From Histidinibacterium aquaticum (lineage in GTDB: Bacteria > Pseudomonadota > Alphaproteobacteria > Rhodobacterales > Rhodobacteraceae): DNA of 64,000 nucleotides. The stretch's first letter is position 1. Every line of letters starts with the position of its first letter. The position numbers and the translations under genes are program-made. Shown piece after piece: positions 7,753 to 22,012 of the stretch. The DNA lies in contig NZ_VYQE01000003.1 in NCBI RefSeq assembly GCF_008710275.1, positions 62,001 through 126,000 of the forward strand, written 5' to 3'. The notes below the pieces were generated by a model that did no database searches, was not told where the DNA came from, and saw nothing but the letters and a program-made list of their open reading frames with translations.

Positions 7753-10164
7753 TCAGGCCCAGCCCGGCCGGGCGACCTCCGCCCGCCAGCGCAGAGGCAC
7801 GTCCTCCGCGGGCGGCGCGGCGGCCCGCAGGGTGACCGACGAGGTGCCGGGCGCATCGGCCCAGACGGCCCCGGCATCGCCTCCGGGCGTCACGAGAACG
7901 ACCTCCGGCGTTCCCATCAGGCCGTGTGTCACGCTGACCGACTGCTGCCCGGTCCCCAGCACGGCCTCGCCCTGCGCTGTGAGCTTCAGCCCCGGGCAGG
8001 CCTCGTAGAGCACGTCTCCGAGCCGCGGGTTCAGGATGTCCGCACCGTTGCCGTGGAAGGCGCAGCCCTCGAGGCTCACATGCATCGCCCCGAAGTCGAG
8101 GCCCCCGAACTTCACAGCCCGGGACAGGCGTTCGAAGCTGCAACCGCGGATGCGCAGCCGCTCCGGGAGGTTATCGAAGGAAAAGACGAAGACCCCCTCC
8201 TCCGTCCCGTCCTGCGCATCGCGGAAGGTCACGCCCTCGATCAGGATGTCCCGGGGGCCGCCGGCGCCGTTGGGGTTCATGTCCTGGATCTGGACGCCCC
8301 GGATGGCGAAGCCCTCCATCACCCCGCCGCGCAGGGTCAGGCCACTGGCGTAGCGGGCCTGGACGCAGGTCGCGCAGGCACCGCGTTCGAAGCGGTTGTC
8401 CTCGAGGGTGAGACCGATGCCGCGGCACTCGATGCCGCGGTCCATCCGCGCGTCGGGCGCGTCGTCGCGGGCGGTGACCGTGGCGGTCCAGTCGCTGCCC
8501 TCCTGCGTCAGGACCTCCCCCGGCTCGAACCAGCCGGAGCCCTGCCCCAGCAGGATCGTCCCGGGCGCGGGCCGCTCCGGAACGGCCTCGAAGCGGTCGC
8601 CCCCGGCGCCCTGGATCGCGCCGGTGCCGAGCGTGCCGCTTTCGGCGCTCACCGCGTAGACGGCGCGCACGCCACCGTCGCGGGTGAAGATGTTGCCCGA
8701 GACCCGGGAGTGGCCCACGCCCCGGCCGAGGAACAGGCCGTGATGACCGTCGCGCAGCCCGGAGACGTTGCGCCAGGGGCGGATCACGTTGCCGGTGAGA
8801 CTGAGTGCCTTGCCGGACTGGACGCGTATTCCGTAGGCGTCGTTGCTGTCGCGGTATCCGCCCGCGTCCACCACGTTGTCGGCCACGGTGATCTCGGCCC
8901 CCGCGACGACCATGCCGTCACGCCCGGAGCGGCGGCAGGTGTTGCCGGTGACAGTCCCCCCGGCGAGTCCCTCGACGTAGAGATTGTGGCGGAACGGACC
9001 GGTGACGCAGTTCCCCGAGACGACGCCCAGGCTGTCGTCGAGCGCGGGCGTACCGGGGCGGCGGGCGCTCAGGGCCTCGACCTTGATTCCGTGCAGAAGC
9101 CGCAGTCCGGGGCCGTGGGCCTCGTCGGCCGTAACCCGGTTGCCGGTGATCCTGTTGTCCGAGCCGAAGGAGCGGATGCCGCACCCCTCCGACGTCTGGT
9201 CGTCGTGATGCGGACGGCAGGTGACGCGGCAGCCGGTGATGCGGGCGCCGGAGAGCTCGGTCCCCGACCAGTTCTCCGCCCCCGCGACGAAGCCGGTGTC
9301 GGACCAGGCGACCTCGATCCCGTTCACCCAGTCGACGCAGGTCACGCCCTCGACAGTGACGTCCGACGCGCAGACCGCCAGCGCCCGGCCATAGCCATTC
9401 GTCGCGCCGTCGATCCCGTCCTCGTCCGTGAGGGTCAGGCCGGAGAGATGCTGGCCCGCGCCCGCGAGCGTGACGAGCGCGGCGGAAGAGAAGCCGTCGG
9501 TCTCGCTGAGGCTGCCCGTGGCAATGGGGCCGCCCTTGATCAAACGCCCGGCCCCGGTGATCCGCAGGCCGGGGGCGGTGAACTGCAGGGTCTTCGTGAG
9601 CCGGTGCGTGCCGTCGATCCGGACGAGATCAAGCCGGTCGGCGAAGGTATCCGCGAAGGCGGCGAGGGCCACGAGCGCGGAGGTATCCTCCGCCCCCTGC
9701 CCGCGGGCGCCGAACATCTCGGGCGTGATCGCCTGCCCCGCAACGGGCCGGAGCCGCGCCCCGCCCGCCGTTGCGAGTTGCGGACCGGTCTCTGTCGGCG
9801 AGAGCACCTCCATCCGGGCCCCCTCGGCCGTCGTCAGGACGGCGCCCTCGGGGAAGAGTTCGGCAGGTCTCGGATCGTCGGGGAGCGCGGCGAGATGCGG
9901 CATCTGGCTCGTGGGCAGCCGCACCGCCTGGGCAGTGCCCGAGGCCAGGGCGATCACGAGAGAGCCGTCCGCCGCCAGGTCGGTGCCCGCGACGACCTGG
10001 TAGGTCCCCACCGGCGCGCGGCAGAGATCGCCGGGCACGAGCCCCTCCGCCGCGGCGATCCCGGCGCGGGTGTCGAAGGAGAGGATCTGCCGCGCGCGCA
10101 GACCGTCGAGCGTGGACTTGAGATCGCTTCCCGTCATGGGAAGCTCGGGAACCTGGATCGTCAT
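7753..10164 (-). CDS. Right-handed parallel beta-helix protein (pectate-lyase/tailspike-like)
   Basis: The 803-residue product contains an N-terminal non-helix module (residues 1-140), then a Pectate_lyase_3-type entry (PEMFGARGQGAEDTSALVAL) and many short repeats with the N-x-[VI]-x-G-N pattern (ITGNRVT, VSGNCVT, VTGNTC, LTGNVI, VSGNIF), typical of stacked beta-helix coils. A C-terminal beta-sandwich-like region follows. Such proteins bind, cut or epimerise polysaccharides. ATG 10164 was chosen because AAGGG sits eight bases before it; a double ATG at 10200 has none. No signal peptide is visible, so export would need a type I or other route, or the protein is cytoplasmic. Its position beside the export genes suggests it acts on this polymer. 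Confidence 0.75.
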   Translation of the reverse strand: MTIQVPELPMTGSDLKSTLDGLRARQILSFDTRAGIAAAEGLVPGDLCRAPVGTYQVVAGTDLAADGSLVIALASGTAQAVRLPTSQMPHLAALPDDPRPAELFPEGAVLTTAEGARMEVLSPTETGPQLATAGGARLRPVAGQAITPEMFGARGQGAEDTSALVALAAFADTFADRLDLVRIDGTHRLTKTLQFTAPGLRITGAGRLIKGGPIATGSLSETDGFSSAALVTLAGAGQHLSGLTLTDEDGIDGATNGYGRALAVCASDVTVEGVTCVDWVNGIEVAWSDTGFVAGAENWSGTELSGARITGCRVTCRPHHDDQTSEGCGIRSFGSDNRITGNRVTADEAHGPGLRLLHGIKVEALSARRPGTPALDDSLGVVSGNCVTGPFRHNLYVEGLAGGTVTGNTCRRSGRDGMVVAGAEITVADNVVDAGGYRDSNDAYGIRVQSGKALSLTGNVIRPWRNVSGLRDGHHGLFLGRGVGHSRVSGNIFTRDGGVRAVYAVSAESGTLGTGAIQGAGGDRFEAVPERPAPGTILLGQGSGWFEPGEVLTQEGSDWTATVTARDDAPDARMDRGIECRGIGLTLEDNRFERGACATCVQARYASGLTLRGGVMEGFAIRGVQIQDMNPNGAGGPRDILIEGVTFRDAQDGTEEGVFVFSFDNLPERLRIRGCSFERLSRAVKFGGLDFGAMHVSLEGCAFHGNGADILNPRLGDVLYEACPGLKLTAQGEAVLGTGQQSVSVTHGLMGTPEVVLVTPGGDAGAVWADAPGTSSVTLRAAAPPAEDVPLRWRAEVARPGWA

Positions 10165-10243
10165 GAAATCAGCCCTTGCCGGAAAAACGGCGGGCATCAT
10201 GGCTCAACGCGGTTAACGACAGGTGAACGGAGCGAGCGTCGGG

Positions 10244-10258
10244 TTAACGGTTTCTTAA
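10244..10258. promoter_or_regulatory. Perfect CtrA-box-like TTAA-N7-TTAA site
   Basis: The sequence TTAACGGTTTCTTAA is an exact match to the TTAA-N7-TTAA consensus. It sits 80 bases upstream of the beta-helix gene start, within the 176-base gap that follows the treY stop. A further GTTAAC lies at 10212-10217. In a genome this GC-rich, a chance match is unlikely, but occupancy by CtrA is an inference. Confidence 0.5.
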
Positions 10259-10340
10259 CCTTTCACGGGGTCATGGCCGGCAGCACACCGGGGCCGATCC
10301 GGACGGTCGGTCCTGAGAGTCATCCCCGGCCGCAGTCGCC

Positions 10341-12665
10341 TCAGGTCCCCGTGGCGTCAGCCAGTCCGATGCGGACGAAGGCCTCGTCTGAGAGCTCCTC
10401 CGGCGGCCAGAGGCAGTCCTCCGGGGCGAGCACCTCGTCGAGGGCCTCGACCGCGCCCGAGATGGCCATCGCCGCGGTCATCCGGCGGCCGCCCCCTGCC
10501 CGCTCGAAGGCGCAGACACCGGGCGGCGCGGGGAGCCGGCGGTAGCTGCCGGATAGGAAGAGCTCGGGGTTGTCGCGCCTCAGCTGCAGCAGGCGGCGGG
10601 TCAGAGAGAGCTTCTGCCGGTCGAGCGACGAGGTCAGGTGCTCGGGGTTCTCGAAGGCCGCCCGGCGCAGGTCGAAATCCACCTCCCGGCGGTTGTCGGG
10701 GTCGGTCAGGGCGTAGTTGCCGAGCTCGCAGCCCTGGTAGATGTCGGGGATCCCCGGGATCGTGAGCTTGAGCGCGGCCTGCACCAGCGAGAGCCGCTCG
10801 GCGCTGGCGACGATGGGATCGACCTCGCGCGCGTGGCGCGGGAAATGCGCGGCGAGGCGGCGGACGTAGGTCTGGGCCGCCTCTTCCAGTTCGAGGTCGG
10901 GGGCGGTCCAGAAGCTCTCGCTCTTGGCCTCGCGCAGGGCTTTCACGACGTGGTCGGCCAGCCGCTGCGCGGTGTCGCCGTCGCCGGGCTCCATGGCGAG
11001 GAAGGTCTGGGCGACGTACCAGACGAGGTTGGTGTCCAGCCGCTCGGGCGCGAAGCCGCGGCAGATGCGGAACCAGGCCTCGAAGCTCTCGGCCTCCCGG
11101 GTGATGGCGGCGATGCGCATCCGGGCGTCCTCGGAGCGCTTGGTGTCATGCGAGGAGGTGAGCGAAAGGCCGTGGGGCATCCGCTCGGCCCGCCGCTCCA
11201 TGGCGCGATGGAAGCCCTCGACGCCCAAGGGGTCGTCGTCGGGCTCGCCGCCGACCTCGTTGGCCGAGAGCAGCCGCACCTCGCGGTAGAAGGAGGTATC
11301 CTCCTGGCTCTTGGCGACGGCGGCGCCGGTCACCTGCTGCAGGCGCAGGCGGAGGGGCGCGGTCTCGGGGCCCGGCCGGGTCAGGACGTCCGCGAGGAAG
11401 GGCACGGCGCCGGGCTGGGTCAGGTGTTGCTCGGCGCGGGCCGCGGTATCGCGGACGAGCTTCGCGTCGGCCTCCGAGATCCTGTCGGCGGTCATGTAGG
11501 TGCGGTAGCGCGGGAAGGCCGCGATGAACTCCAGGAGGGCGTCACGCAGGGTCTCGGGGCCGAACTCGGATCCCAGCGGATCCTGCGCGGCGATCTCGGC
11601 GAACATGCGGTGCAGCGTCCAGAGCTCGGCGGCGAGGTCCTCGGTCATGACCTGGTGGCGGGCGCGGCGGATGACCTCCTCGACGGAGTCGGTGCGGCCG
11701 GTCGCGGCGCGGTAGGTCTCGGAAATGCGCTCCAGCCCGTCCCGGTCGGTCAGCAGGCGCGAGAGGGCGCGGGAGACGACGTAGCCGGTGGTGCCCTGCA
11801 CTGGCCAGTCGGGCGGCAGCCGCTCGGGGCCGGAGAGGATCTTCTCCACCCAGACCGGTGTCTCGAGGACCCTGGCGCGCAGGCGGTCGAGGTAGTCCTT
11901 CGGGTCGGCGAGCCCGTCGATGTGGTCGATGCGGATGCCGTCGACGGTGCCCTCATCCACCAGCTCCAGCAGCAGGCGGTGGGTGTCGTCGAAAACCGCC
12001 TCGTCCTCGACCCGCACGCCGATCAGGCCGGTGACGGAGAAGAACCGGCGGTGCGACAGCGCGTCGTGCTCGGTGCGCCAGTGGACAAGCCTCCAGGGCT
12101 GCTCGGCGTGAAGCGCGCGGATCGCCTCCGGGTCGCCCCCGCGGGCGGCTTCGAGAGAGCCGGTCTCGGCGAGCGCGACGCGCAGGCCGCCGGTGACGAG
12201 GACGGGCCCGTCGGGGTCGTCCTCCACGGAGAAGCCCTCGCCCTTCACCACCTCCTCGAAGGGGGCGGTGAGCCAGGGCAGACGGATGCGCTCGGCGGCG
12301 GGGTCGATGTCGAAGTGGCGGACGTAGCGGCTGGCCGTGCCGCGGCGCAGGATGTCGCGCAGCCAGGGCGTCTCGGGCGAGAAGGCCATGTGGTTCGGCA
12401 CGATGTCGAGGATCAGGCCCAGCCCGTGCTCCTTGAGCGTCCCGGAGAGCCGCGCCAGCCCCTCGCGGCCGCCGAGTGCGGGGTCGATCTCGCCCGGGTC
12501 GATCACATCGTAGCCGTGGGTCGAGCCGGTCTGCGCCGTGAAGAGCGGCGAGGCGTAGAGGTGGCTGATCCCGAGGTCCGCGAGATAGGGGACGAGCTCC
12601 GCCGCGCGGTCGAAGTCCATGCCCTGTCTGAACTGGAGGCGGTAGCAGGCGGTGGGCAGCTTCAT
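10341..12665 (-). CDS. treY: Malto-oligosyltrehalose synthase (TreY, GH13_26)
   Basis: The 774-residue enzyme isomerises the reducing-end alpha-1,4 bond of a maltodextrin to alpha,alpha-1,1, giving maltooligosyl-trehalose in the cytoplasm. It starts with the family signature PTACYRLQFRQGMDF. It carries the TreY-specific YASPLFTAQTGSTHGYDV block and the GH13 nucleophile Asp247 (GIRIDHIDGL). The general acid is Glu274 (VWVEKIL), and a late DIYQG region lies near residue 640. Length fits the family. It is the last gene of the operon, four bases after treZ. Its product is the TreZ substrate, so together they release free trehalose from the glucan made by GlgE and GlgB. Confidence 0.96.
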   Translation of the reverse strand: MKLPTACYRLQFRQGMDFDRAAELVPYLADLGISHLYASPLFTAQTGSTHGYDVIDPGEIDPALGGREGLARLSGTLKEHGLGLILDIVPNHMAFSPETPWLRDILRRGTASRYVRHFDIDPAAERIRLPWLTAPFEEVVKGEGFSVEDDPDGPVLVTGGLRVALAETGSLEAARGGDPEAIRALHAEQPWRLVHWRTEHDALSHRRFFSVTGLIGVRVEDEAVFDDTHRLLLELVDEGTVDGIRIDHIDGLADPKDYLDRLRARVLETPVWVEKILSGPERLPPDWPVQGTTGYVVSRALSRLLTDRDGLERISETYRAATGRTDSVEEVIRRARHQVMTEDLAAELWTLHRMFAEIAAQDPLGSEFGPETLRDALLEFIAAFPRYRTYMTADRISEADAKLVRDTAARAEQHLTQPGAVPFLADVLTRPGPETAPLRLRLQQVTGAAVAKSQEDTSFYREVRLLSANEVGGEPDDDPLGVEGFHRAMERRAERMPHGLSLTSSHDTKRSEDARMRIAAITREAESFEAWFRICRGFAPERLDTNLVWYVAQTFLAMEPGDGDTAQRLADHVVKALREAKSESFWTAPDLELEEAAQTYVRRLAAHFPRHAREVDPIVASAERLSLVQAALKLTIPGIPDIYQGCELGNYALTDPDNRREVDFDLRRAAFENPEHLTSSLDRQKLSLTRRLLQLRRDNPELFLSGSYRRLPAPPGVCAFERAGGGRRMTAAMAISGAVEALDEVLAPEDCLWPPEELSDEAFVRIGLADATGT

Positions 12666-12669
12666 GCCG

Positions 12670-14388
12670 TTATCCCGTCGTGATCGAGTGGATGGCGCGG
12701 GCGGTGGACCCGCCGGTGTCGTGGATCGTCTCGCCGGGCGCCTCCGGCGGGGTCGCCCCGCCGAAGCCCGCGCGCAGGTGGAGCGTGACGCCGTCGAGCG
12801 TCCAGTCGACGGCGAGCCGGCCCTCGGCGGCCTCGATAAGGCGGCCCGAGTGGCCGCCGGTGCCGGCCAGGCGCGGAACGATGTGCTCGCGTCGCAGGGC
12901 CAGAAGGTGGCGGAGGCGGTCCGTCATCGCCCTGCCCTTGTCGCTGTCGCGGCGCGCGGGGTCGAGCCTGGAGCCCTCGAAGGTCTCCAGCGCGATCGGG
13001 TCCGGCACGTCCTCGGCCTCGAAGCCGGAGAACCCCGCGAACTCCTCGCGCCGGCCGGTGCGGACGGTGTCGTCGAGCGCGCCGCCGAAGTGGGCGAAGA
13101 AGGTGAAGGGCCGCGTCTCGCCGTATTCCTCGCCCATGAAGAGCAACGGGATATGTGGCGAGAGGATCAGGGTGGCGGTCAGCGCCCGCAGCGTCTCGGC
13201 ATCGGTGAGCGAGATCAGCCGCTCGCCCAGCGCGCGGTTGCCGGTCTGGTCGTGGTTCTGCAGAAAGTCCACGAAGGCGGCGGGCGGCAGGTGCCCGGAG
13301 GGCGCGCCGCGGCCCTGCTCGCCCTGGAAGGAGAAGCCCTCTGCCAGGGCGCGGCCCATGAGACCCAGCGGATCCACGGCAAAGTCGCCGTAATAGCCCT
13401 CGGTCTCGCCGGTGGCGAGGACATGGGCGGCGTTGTGCAGGTCGTCGTTCCATTCTGCGGTGTGCAGGGAGACCTCGCCGTCCGGCCCGCGCTCGTGCAG
13501 GTGGGTGACGTTGCGGTTGTCCTCGGTCGTCAGGTGCACCGGGCGGTCGCCCAGTGTCTCGCGGACCTCGACGGCCAGCTCGGCCAGCAGCTCGTACTCC
13601 GAGGGGTCGGCGATCTGGTCGACGGCATCGAGCCGCAGACCGTCGAAGCCGAACTCGGTCAGCCAGTAGAGCGCGTTCTCGATGAAGAAGCGGCGGACGG
13701 CGGGCTTGCGGTAGTCGATCCCCGCGCCCCAGGGTGTGGTCCGGGCCGGGTCGAAGAAGTCGGGCGCATAGGCGTTGAGGTAATTCCCGTCCGGGCCGAA
13801 GTGATTGTAGACCACGTCGAGCAGCACCATCAGCCCGCGCTCGTGCGCCGCCTCGACCAGCGCCGCGAGGTCGTCGGGCGTGCCGTAGACGTTGTGGGGG
13901 CAGTAGGGCAGCACACCGTCGTAGCCCCAGCCCCGGTCGCCGCCGAACTGGGCGACGGGCATGATCTCGATCGCGGTGATGCCGATCTCCGCCAGCCGGT
14001 CGAGCTCTCCGATGGCGGCGCGGAACGTGCCCTCTTCGGTGAAGGTGCCGACGTGCAGCTCGTAGATCACCGCCTCTTCCCACGGGCGGCCCGCCCACGC
14101 GGGCGGGATGCGCGGCGCCGTGAGGAGCGAGGGGCCATGCACGTCGCCCTTCTGGCGGCGGGCCGCGGGATCGGGAACGCGGGTGTCGTCGGGCAGGACG
14201 AACTCGTAGGCGTCGCCCTCCTGCGCCTCGGCTTCCAGCTCGAACCAGCCACGGCCATCGGGGTGCATCCGGTACTCGCGGCCGGCGAGGTGGAGGTTCA
14301 GCTCTTCGCAGCCGGGAGCCCAGAGGGCGAAGCGCCAACGGCCGTCGCCGGCGGGCTGGGCGCCCCAGGTGTAACGGGGGTCACTCAT
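12670..14388 (-). CDS. treZ: Malto-oligosyltrehalose trehalohydrolase (TreZ, GH13_10)
   Basis: The 572-residue enzyme hydrolyses the bond next to the trehalose unit of maltooligosyl-trehalose. An N-terminal CBM48-like domain (RFALWAPGCEELNLHL) precedes the catalytic barrel. The barrel has YELHVGTFT, nucleophile Asp254 (DGLRLDAVDQI), acid/base Glu289 (TTEDNRN) and LQNHDQ at 376-381. ATG 14388 starts the homologous region and overlaps the glgX stop by 8 bases; GGAG lies about ten bases upstream. The HVGTF and GWGYDG motifs and the pairing with treY separate it from glycogen branching enzymes. Confidence 0.95.
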   Translation of the reverse strand: MSDPRYTWGAQPAGDGRWRFALWAPGCEELNLHLAGREYRMHPDGRGWFELEAEAQEGDAYEFVLPDDTRVPDPAARRQKGDVHGPSLLTAPRIPPAWAGRPWEEAVIYELHVGTFTEEGTFRAAIGELDRLAEIGITAIEIMPVAQFGGDRGWGYDGVLPYCPHNVYGTPDDLAALVEAAHERGLMVLLDVVYNHFGPDGNYLNAYAPDFFDPARTTPWGAGIDYRKPAVRRFFIENALYWLTEFGFDGLRLDAVDQIADPSEYELLAELAVEVRETLGDRPVHLTTEDNRNVTHLHERGPDGEVSLHTAEWNDDLHNAAHVLATGETEGYYGDFAVDPLGLMGRALAEGFSFQGEQGRGAPSGHLPPAAFVDFLQNHDQTGNRALGERLISLTDAETLRALTATLILSPHIPLLFMGEEYGETRPFTFFAHFGGALDDTVRTGRREEFAGFSGFEAEDVPDPIALETFEGSRLDPARRDSDKGRAMTDRLRHLLALRREHIVPRLAGTGGHSGRLIEAAEGRLAVDWTLDGVTLHLRAGFGGATPPEAPGETIHDTGGSTARAIHSITTG

Positions 14389-16495
14389 CACGTCCGTTCT
14401 CCAGATCGCGTCCGGTTTCAAGCAGCAGCAGCGAGCGGGACGAGAGCGTCAGCGCGCCGCCCTGCACGCTCGTCTCGCCCTCGGGGTCGGCGAGGCCCTC
14501 GACCGTATCGACGAGGACCTGCCATGTGCGGCCCGCGTCGCCGGGGAGCGTGCACTCGATGTCCACGTCCGAGGCGTTCATCAGCATCAGCAGGTAGGTC
14601 GTGGCCTCGTGCAGCAGCAGGCCCACGGCGCGACTTCCGTCGTTCTCCCAGTCCTCCGAGGTCATCTCCTCGCCGTCGGGCCGGACCCAGCGAGCGAAGC
14701 GGTTGGCGCGGGCGTCGGGCCCCGAGTGCAGGTAGCGTTCGGCCAGAAAGAGGCCGCGGCTGGCGCGAACCTGCAGCAGTCGGCGGGTGAAGGCCTCGAA
14801 CTCCAGGTTGCGTTCCGAGGGAGCCCAGTCGAGCCAGTTGATCGGGCCCGGCTGGCAGTAGGCGTTGTTGTTGCCGTTCTGGGTGCGGCCGCGCTCGTCT
14901 CCCATCAGGATCATCGGCGTGCCCTGGCTCAGGAGCTGGGTCGCCATGAGGTTGCGGCGCTGGCGATCGCGCAGCTCGATGATCTCCGGGTCGTCGGTCT
15001 CGCCCTCTTCGCCGCAGTTCCAGCTGAGGTTGTGGGAGTGGCCGTCGTGGTTGTTCTCGCCGTTCTCCTCGTTGTGCTTCTCGTTGTAGGAGACGAGGTC
15101 CATCAGCGTGAAGCCGTCGTGTGCGGTGACGAAGTTGACGCTCGCCCAGGGACGGCGGCCGGCGTGGGCGAAGGTCTCGGCCGAGCCGAGGATATTGCCC
15201 GAGACCTGGCGCAGGAGGCCCGCGTCGCCGCGCCAGTAGGCGCGGGTGTTGTCGCGGTAGCGGTCGTTCCACTCCGCCCAGCCGGGGGGGAAGTTGCCCA
15301 CCTGGTAGCCGTTGGGACCGGTGTCCCAGGGCTCGGCGATGAGCTTGACCCCGGCAAGCACCGGGTCCTGGCGCACGGCCTCGAGGAAGATCGCGTGCTC
15401 GGAATACTGGTCCCGGTCGCGACCGAGCGTGGTGGCGAGGTCGAAGCGGAAGCCGTCGACGTGGCAGTCCTCGACCCAGTAGCGCAGGCTGTCCATGACC
15501 ATCTGCAGCACGCGGGAATTGCGCAGATTCAGCGAGTTACCGCAGCCTGTGGTGTCGAAGTAGTAGCGCGGGTCGTCGGCCAGCGTGTAGTAGCTGGCGT
15601 TGTCGATACCGCGGAAGGACAGCGTCGGGCCCATCTGGTTGCCCTCGGCGGTGTGGTTGTAGACCACGTCCATGATGACCTCGATGCCCGCCTCGTGCAG
15701 GCGGCGGACCATGAGCTTGAACTCGTGCAGCCCGCCGTCCTGCGTGAGGTACCGCGGCGCGGGAGCGAAGAAGCCGAGGGTCGAGTAGCCCCACCAGTTC
15801 ACGAGACCTTTCTCGGTCAGCAGGCCCTCGTCGTAGAAGGCCTGGACCGGCAGCAGCTCGATCGAGGTGACGCCGAGGGTGACGAGGTGATCGATCACAT
15901 GCGGATCGGCGAGCCCCTCGAAGGTGCCGCGCAGGGGCTGCTCGATCCCCTCGTGGCCCATTGTCATGCCGCCGACATGGGCCTCGTAGACCACCGAGCG
16001 GCCCCAGGGCACGTCCGGGCGTCGGTCGCCGCCCCAGGTGTGCGCCGGGTCGACGACGACGCTCTTGGGCATGGCCGAGGCGCTGTCGCGGCGGCTGAAG
16101 GAGAGGTCCTCCTGCGGGTTGCCGATCTTGTAGCCGAAGAGCGACTCGTGCCAGCGCAGGTTCCCGCGGTGCTGGAGCGCGTAGGGGTCCAGCAGCAGCT
16201 TGTGCGGGTTGAAGCGGTGCCCGGCCTCGGGCGCGTAGGGGCCGTGGACGCGGTAGCCGTAGAGCTGGCCGGGCCGCACGTCCGGCAGGTAGCCGTGCCA
16301 GACCTGGTGTGTGAACTCCGGCAGCTCGATCCGCTCGATCTCGCGCTTGCCGCGGTTGTCGAACAGGCAGAGCTCGACCTTCTCGGCATGCGCCGAGAAG
16401 AGAGCGAAGTTCGTGCCAGAACCGTCCCAGGTGGCACCAAGAGGCACGTCCGAGCCCGGGTGAATTCGGCGCTCGGCAATCGCTGGGGCGTCCAT
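14381..16495 (-). CDS. glgX: Glycogen debranching enzyme (GlgX/TreX, GH13_11)
   Basis: The 704-residue isoamylase-type enzyme removes alpha-1,6 branches from glycogen-like glucan. It has a CBM48 domain (residues ~14-110, PLGATWDGSGTNFALFSAHA), nucleophile Asp352 (DGFRFDLATTLGRD), acid/base Glu388 (LIAEPWD) and the substrate-site TAHDGFTLMDLVSYNEKHN. Length is typical. It sits seven bases after glgB and overlaps treZ by eight, so debranching is made together with TreZ and TreY. This supplies linear chains for TreY; TreX is the same family name in archaeal treXYZ operons. No direct sign decides between limit-dextrin (GlgX) and broad (TreX) specificity. Confidence 0.95.
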   Translation of the reverse strand: MDAPAIAERRIHPGSDVPLGATWDGSGTNFALFSAHAEKVELCLFDNRGKREIERIELPEFTHQVWHGYLPDVRPGQLYGYRVHGPYAPEAGHRFNPHKLLLDPYALQHRGNLRWHESLFGYKIGNPQEDLSFSRRDSASAMPKSVVVDPAHTWGGDRRPDVPWGRSVVYEAHVGGMTMGHEGIEQPLRGTFEGLADPHVIDHLVTLGVTSIELLPVQAFYDEGLLTEKGLVNWWGYSTLGFFAPAPRYLTQDGGLHEFKLMVRRLHEAGIEVIMDVVYNHTAEGNQMGPTLSFRGIDNASYYTLADDPRYYFDTTGCGNSLNLRNSRVLQMVMDSLRYWVEDCHVDGFRFDLATTLGRDRDQYSEHAIFLEAVRQDPVLAGVKLIAEPWDTGPNGYQVGNFPPGWAEWNDRYRDNTRAYWRGDAGLLRQVSGNILGSAETFAHAGRRPWASVNFVTAHDGFTLMDLVSYNEKHNEENGENNHDGHSHNLSWNCGEEGETDDPEIIELRDRQRRNLMATQLLSQGTPMILMGDERGRTQNGNNNAYCQPGPINWLDWAPSERNLEFEAFTRRLLQVRASRGLFLAERYLHSGPDARANRFARWVRPDGEEMTSEDWENDGSRAVGLLLHEATTYLLMLMNASDVDIECTLPGDAGRTWQVLVDTVEGLADPEGETSVQGGALTLSSRSLLLLETGRDLENGRDE

Positions 16496-16502
16496 GGCGG
16501 TG

Positions 16503-22008
<5,506 letters not shown>

Positions 22009-22012
<4 letters not shown>

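Noticed and set aside
7753-10164. Prophage tailspike as the identity of the beta-helix gene
   Set aside because: No capsid, terminase, tail or integrase gene is nearby and both flanks are host polysaccharide or trehalose genes.
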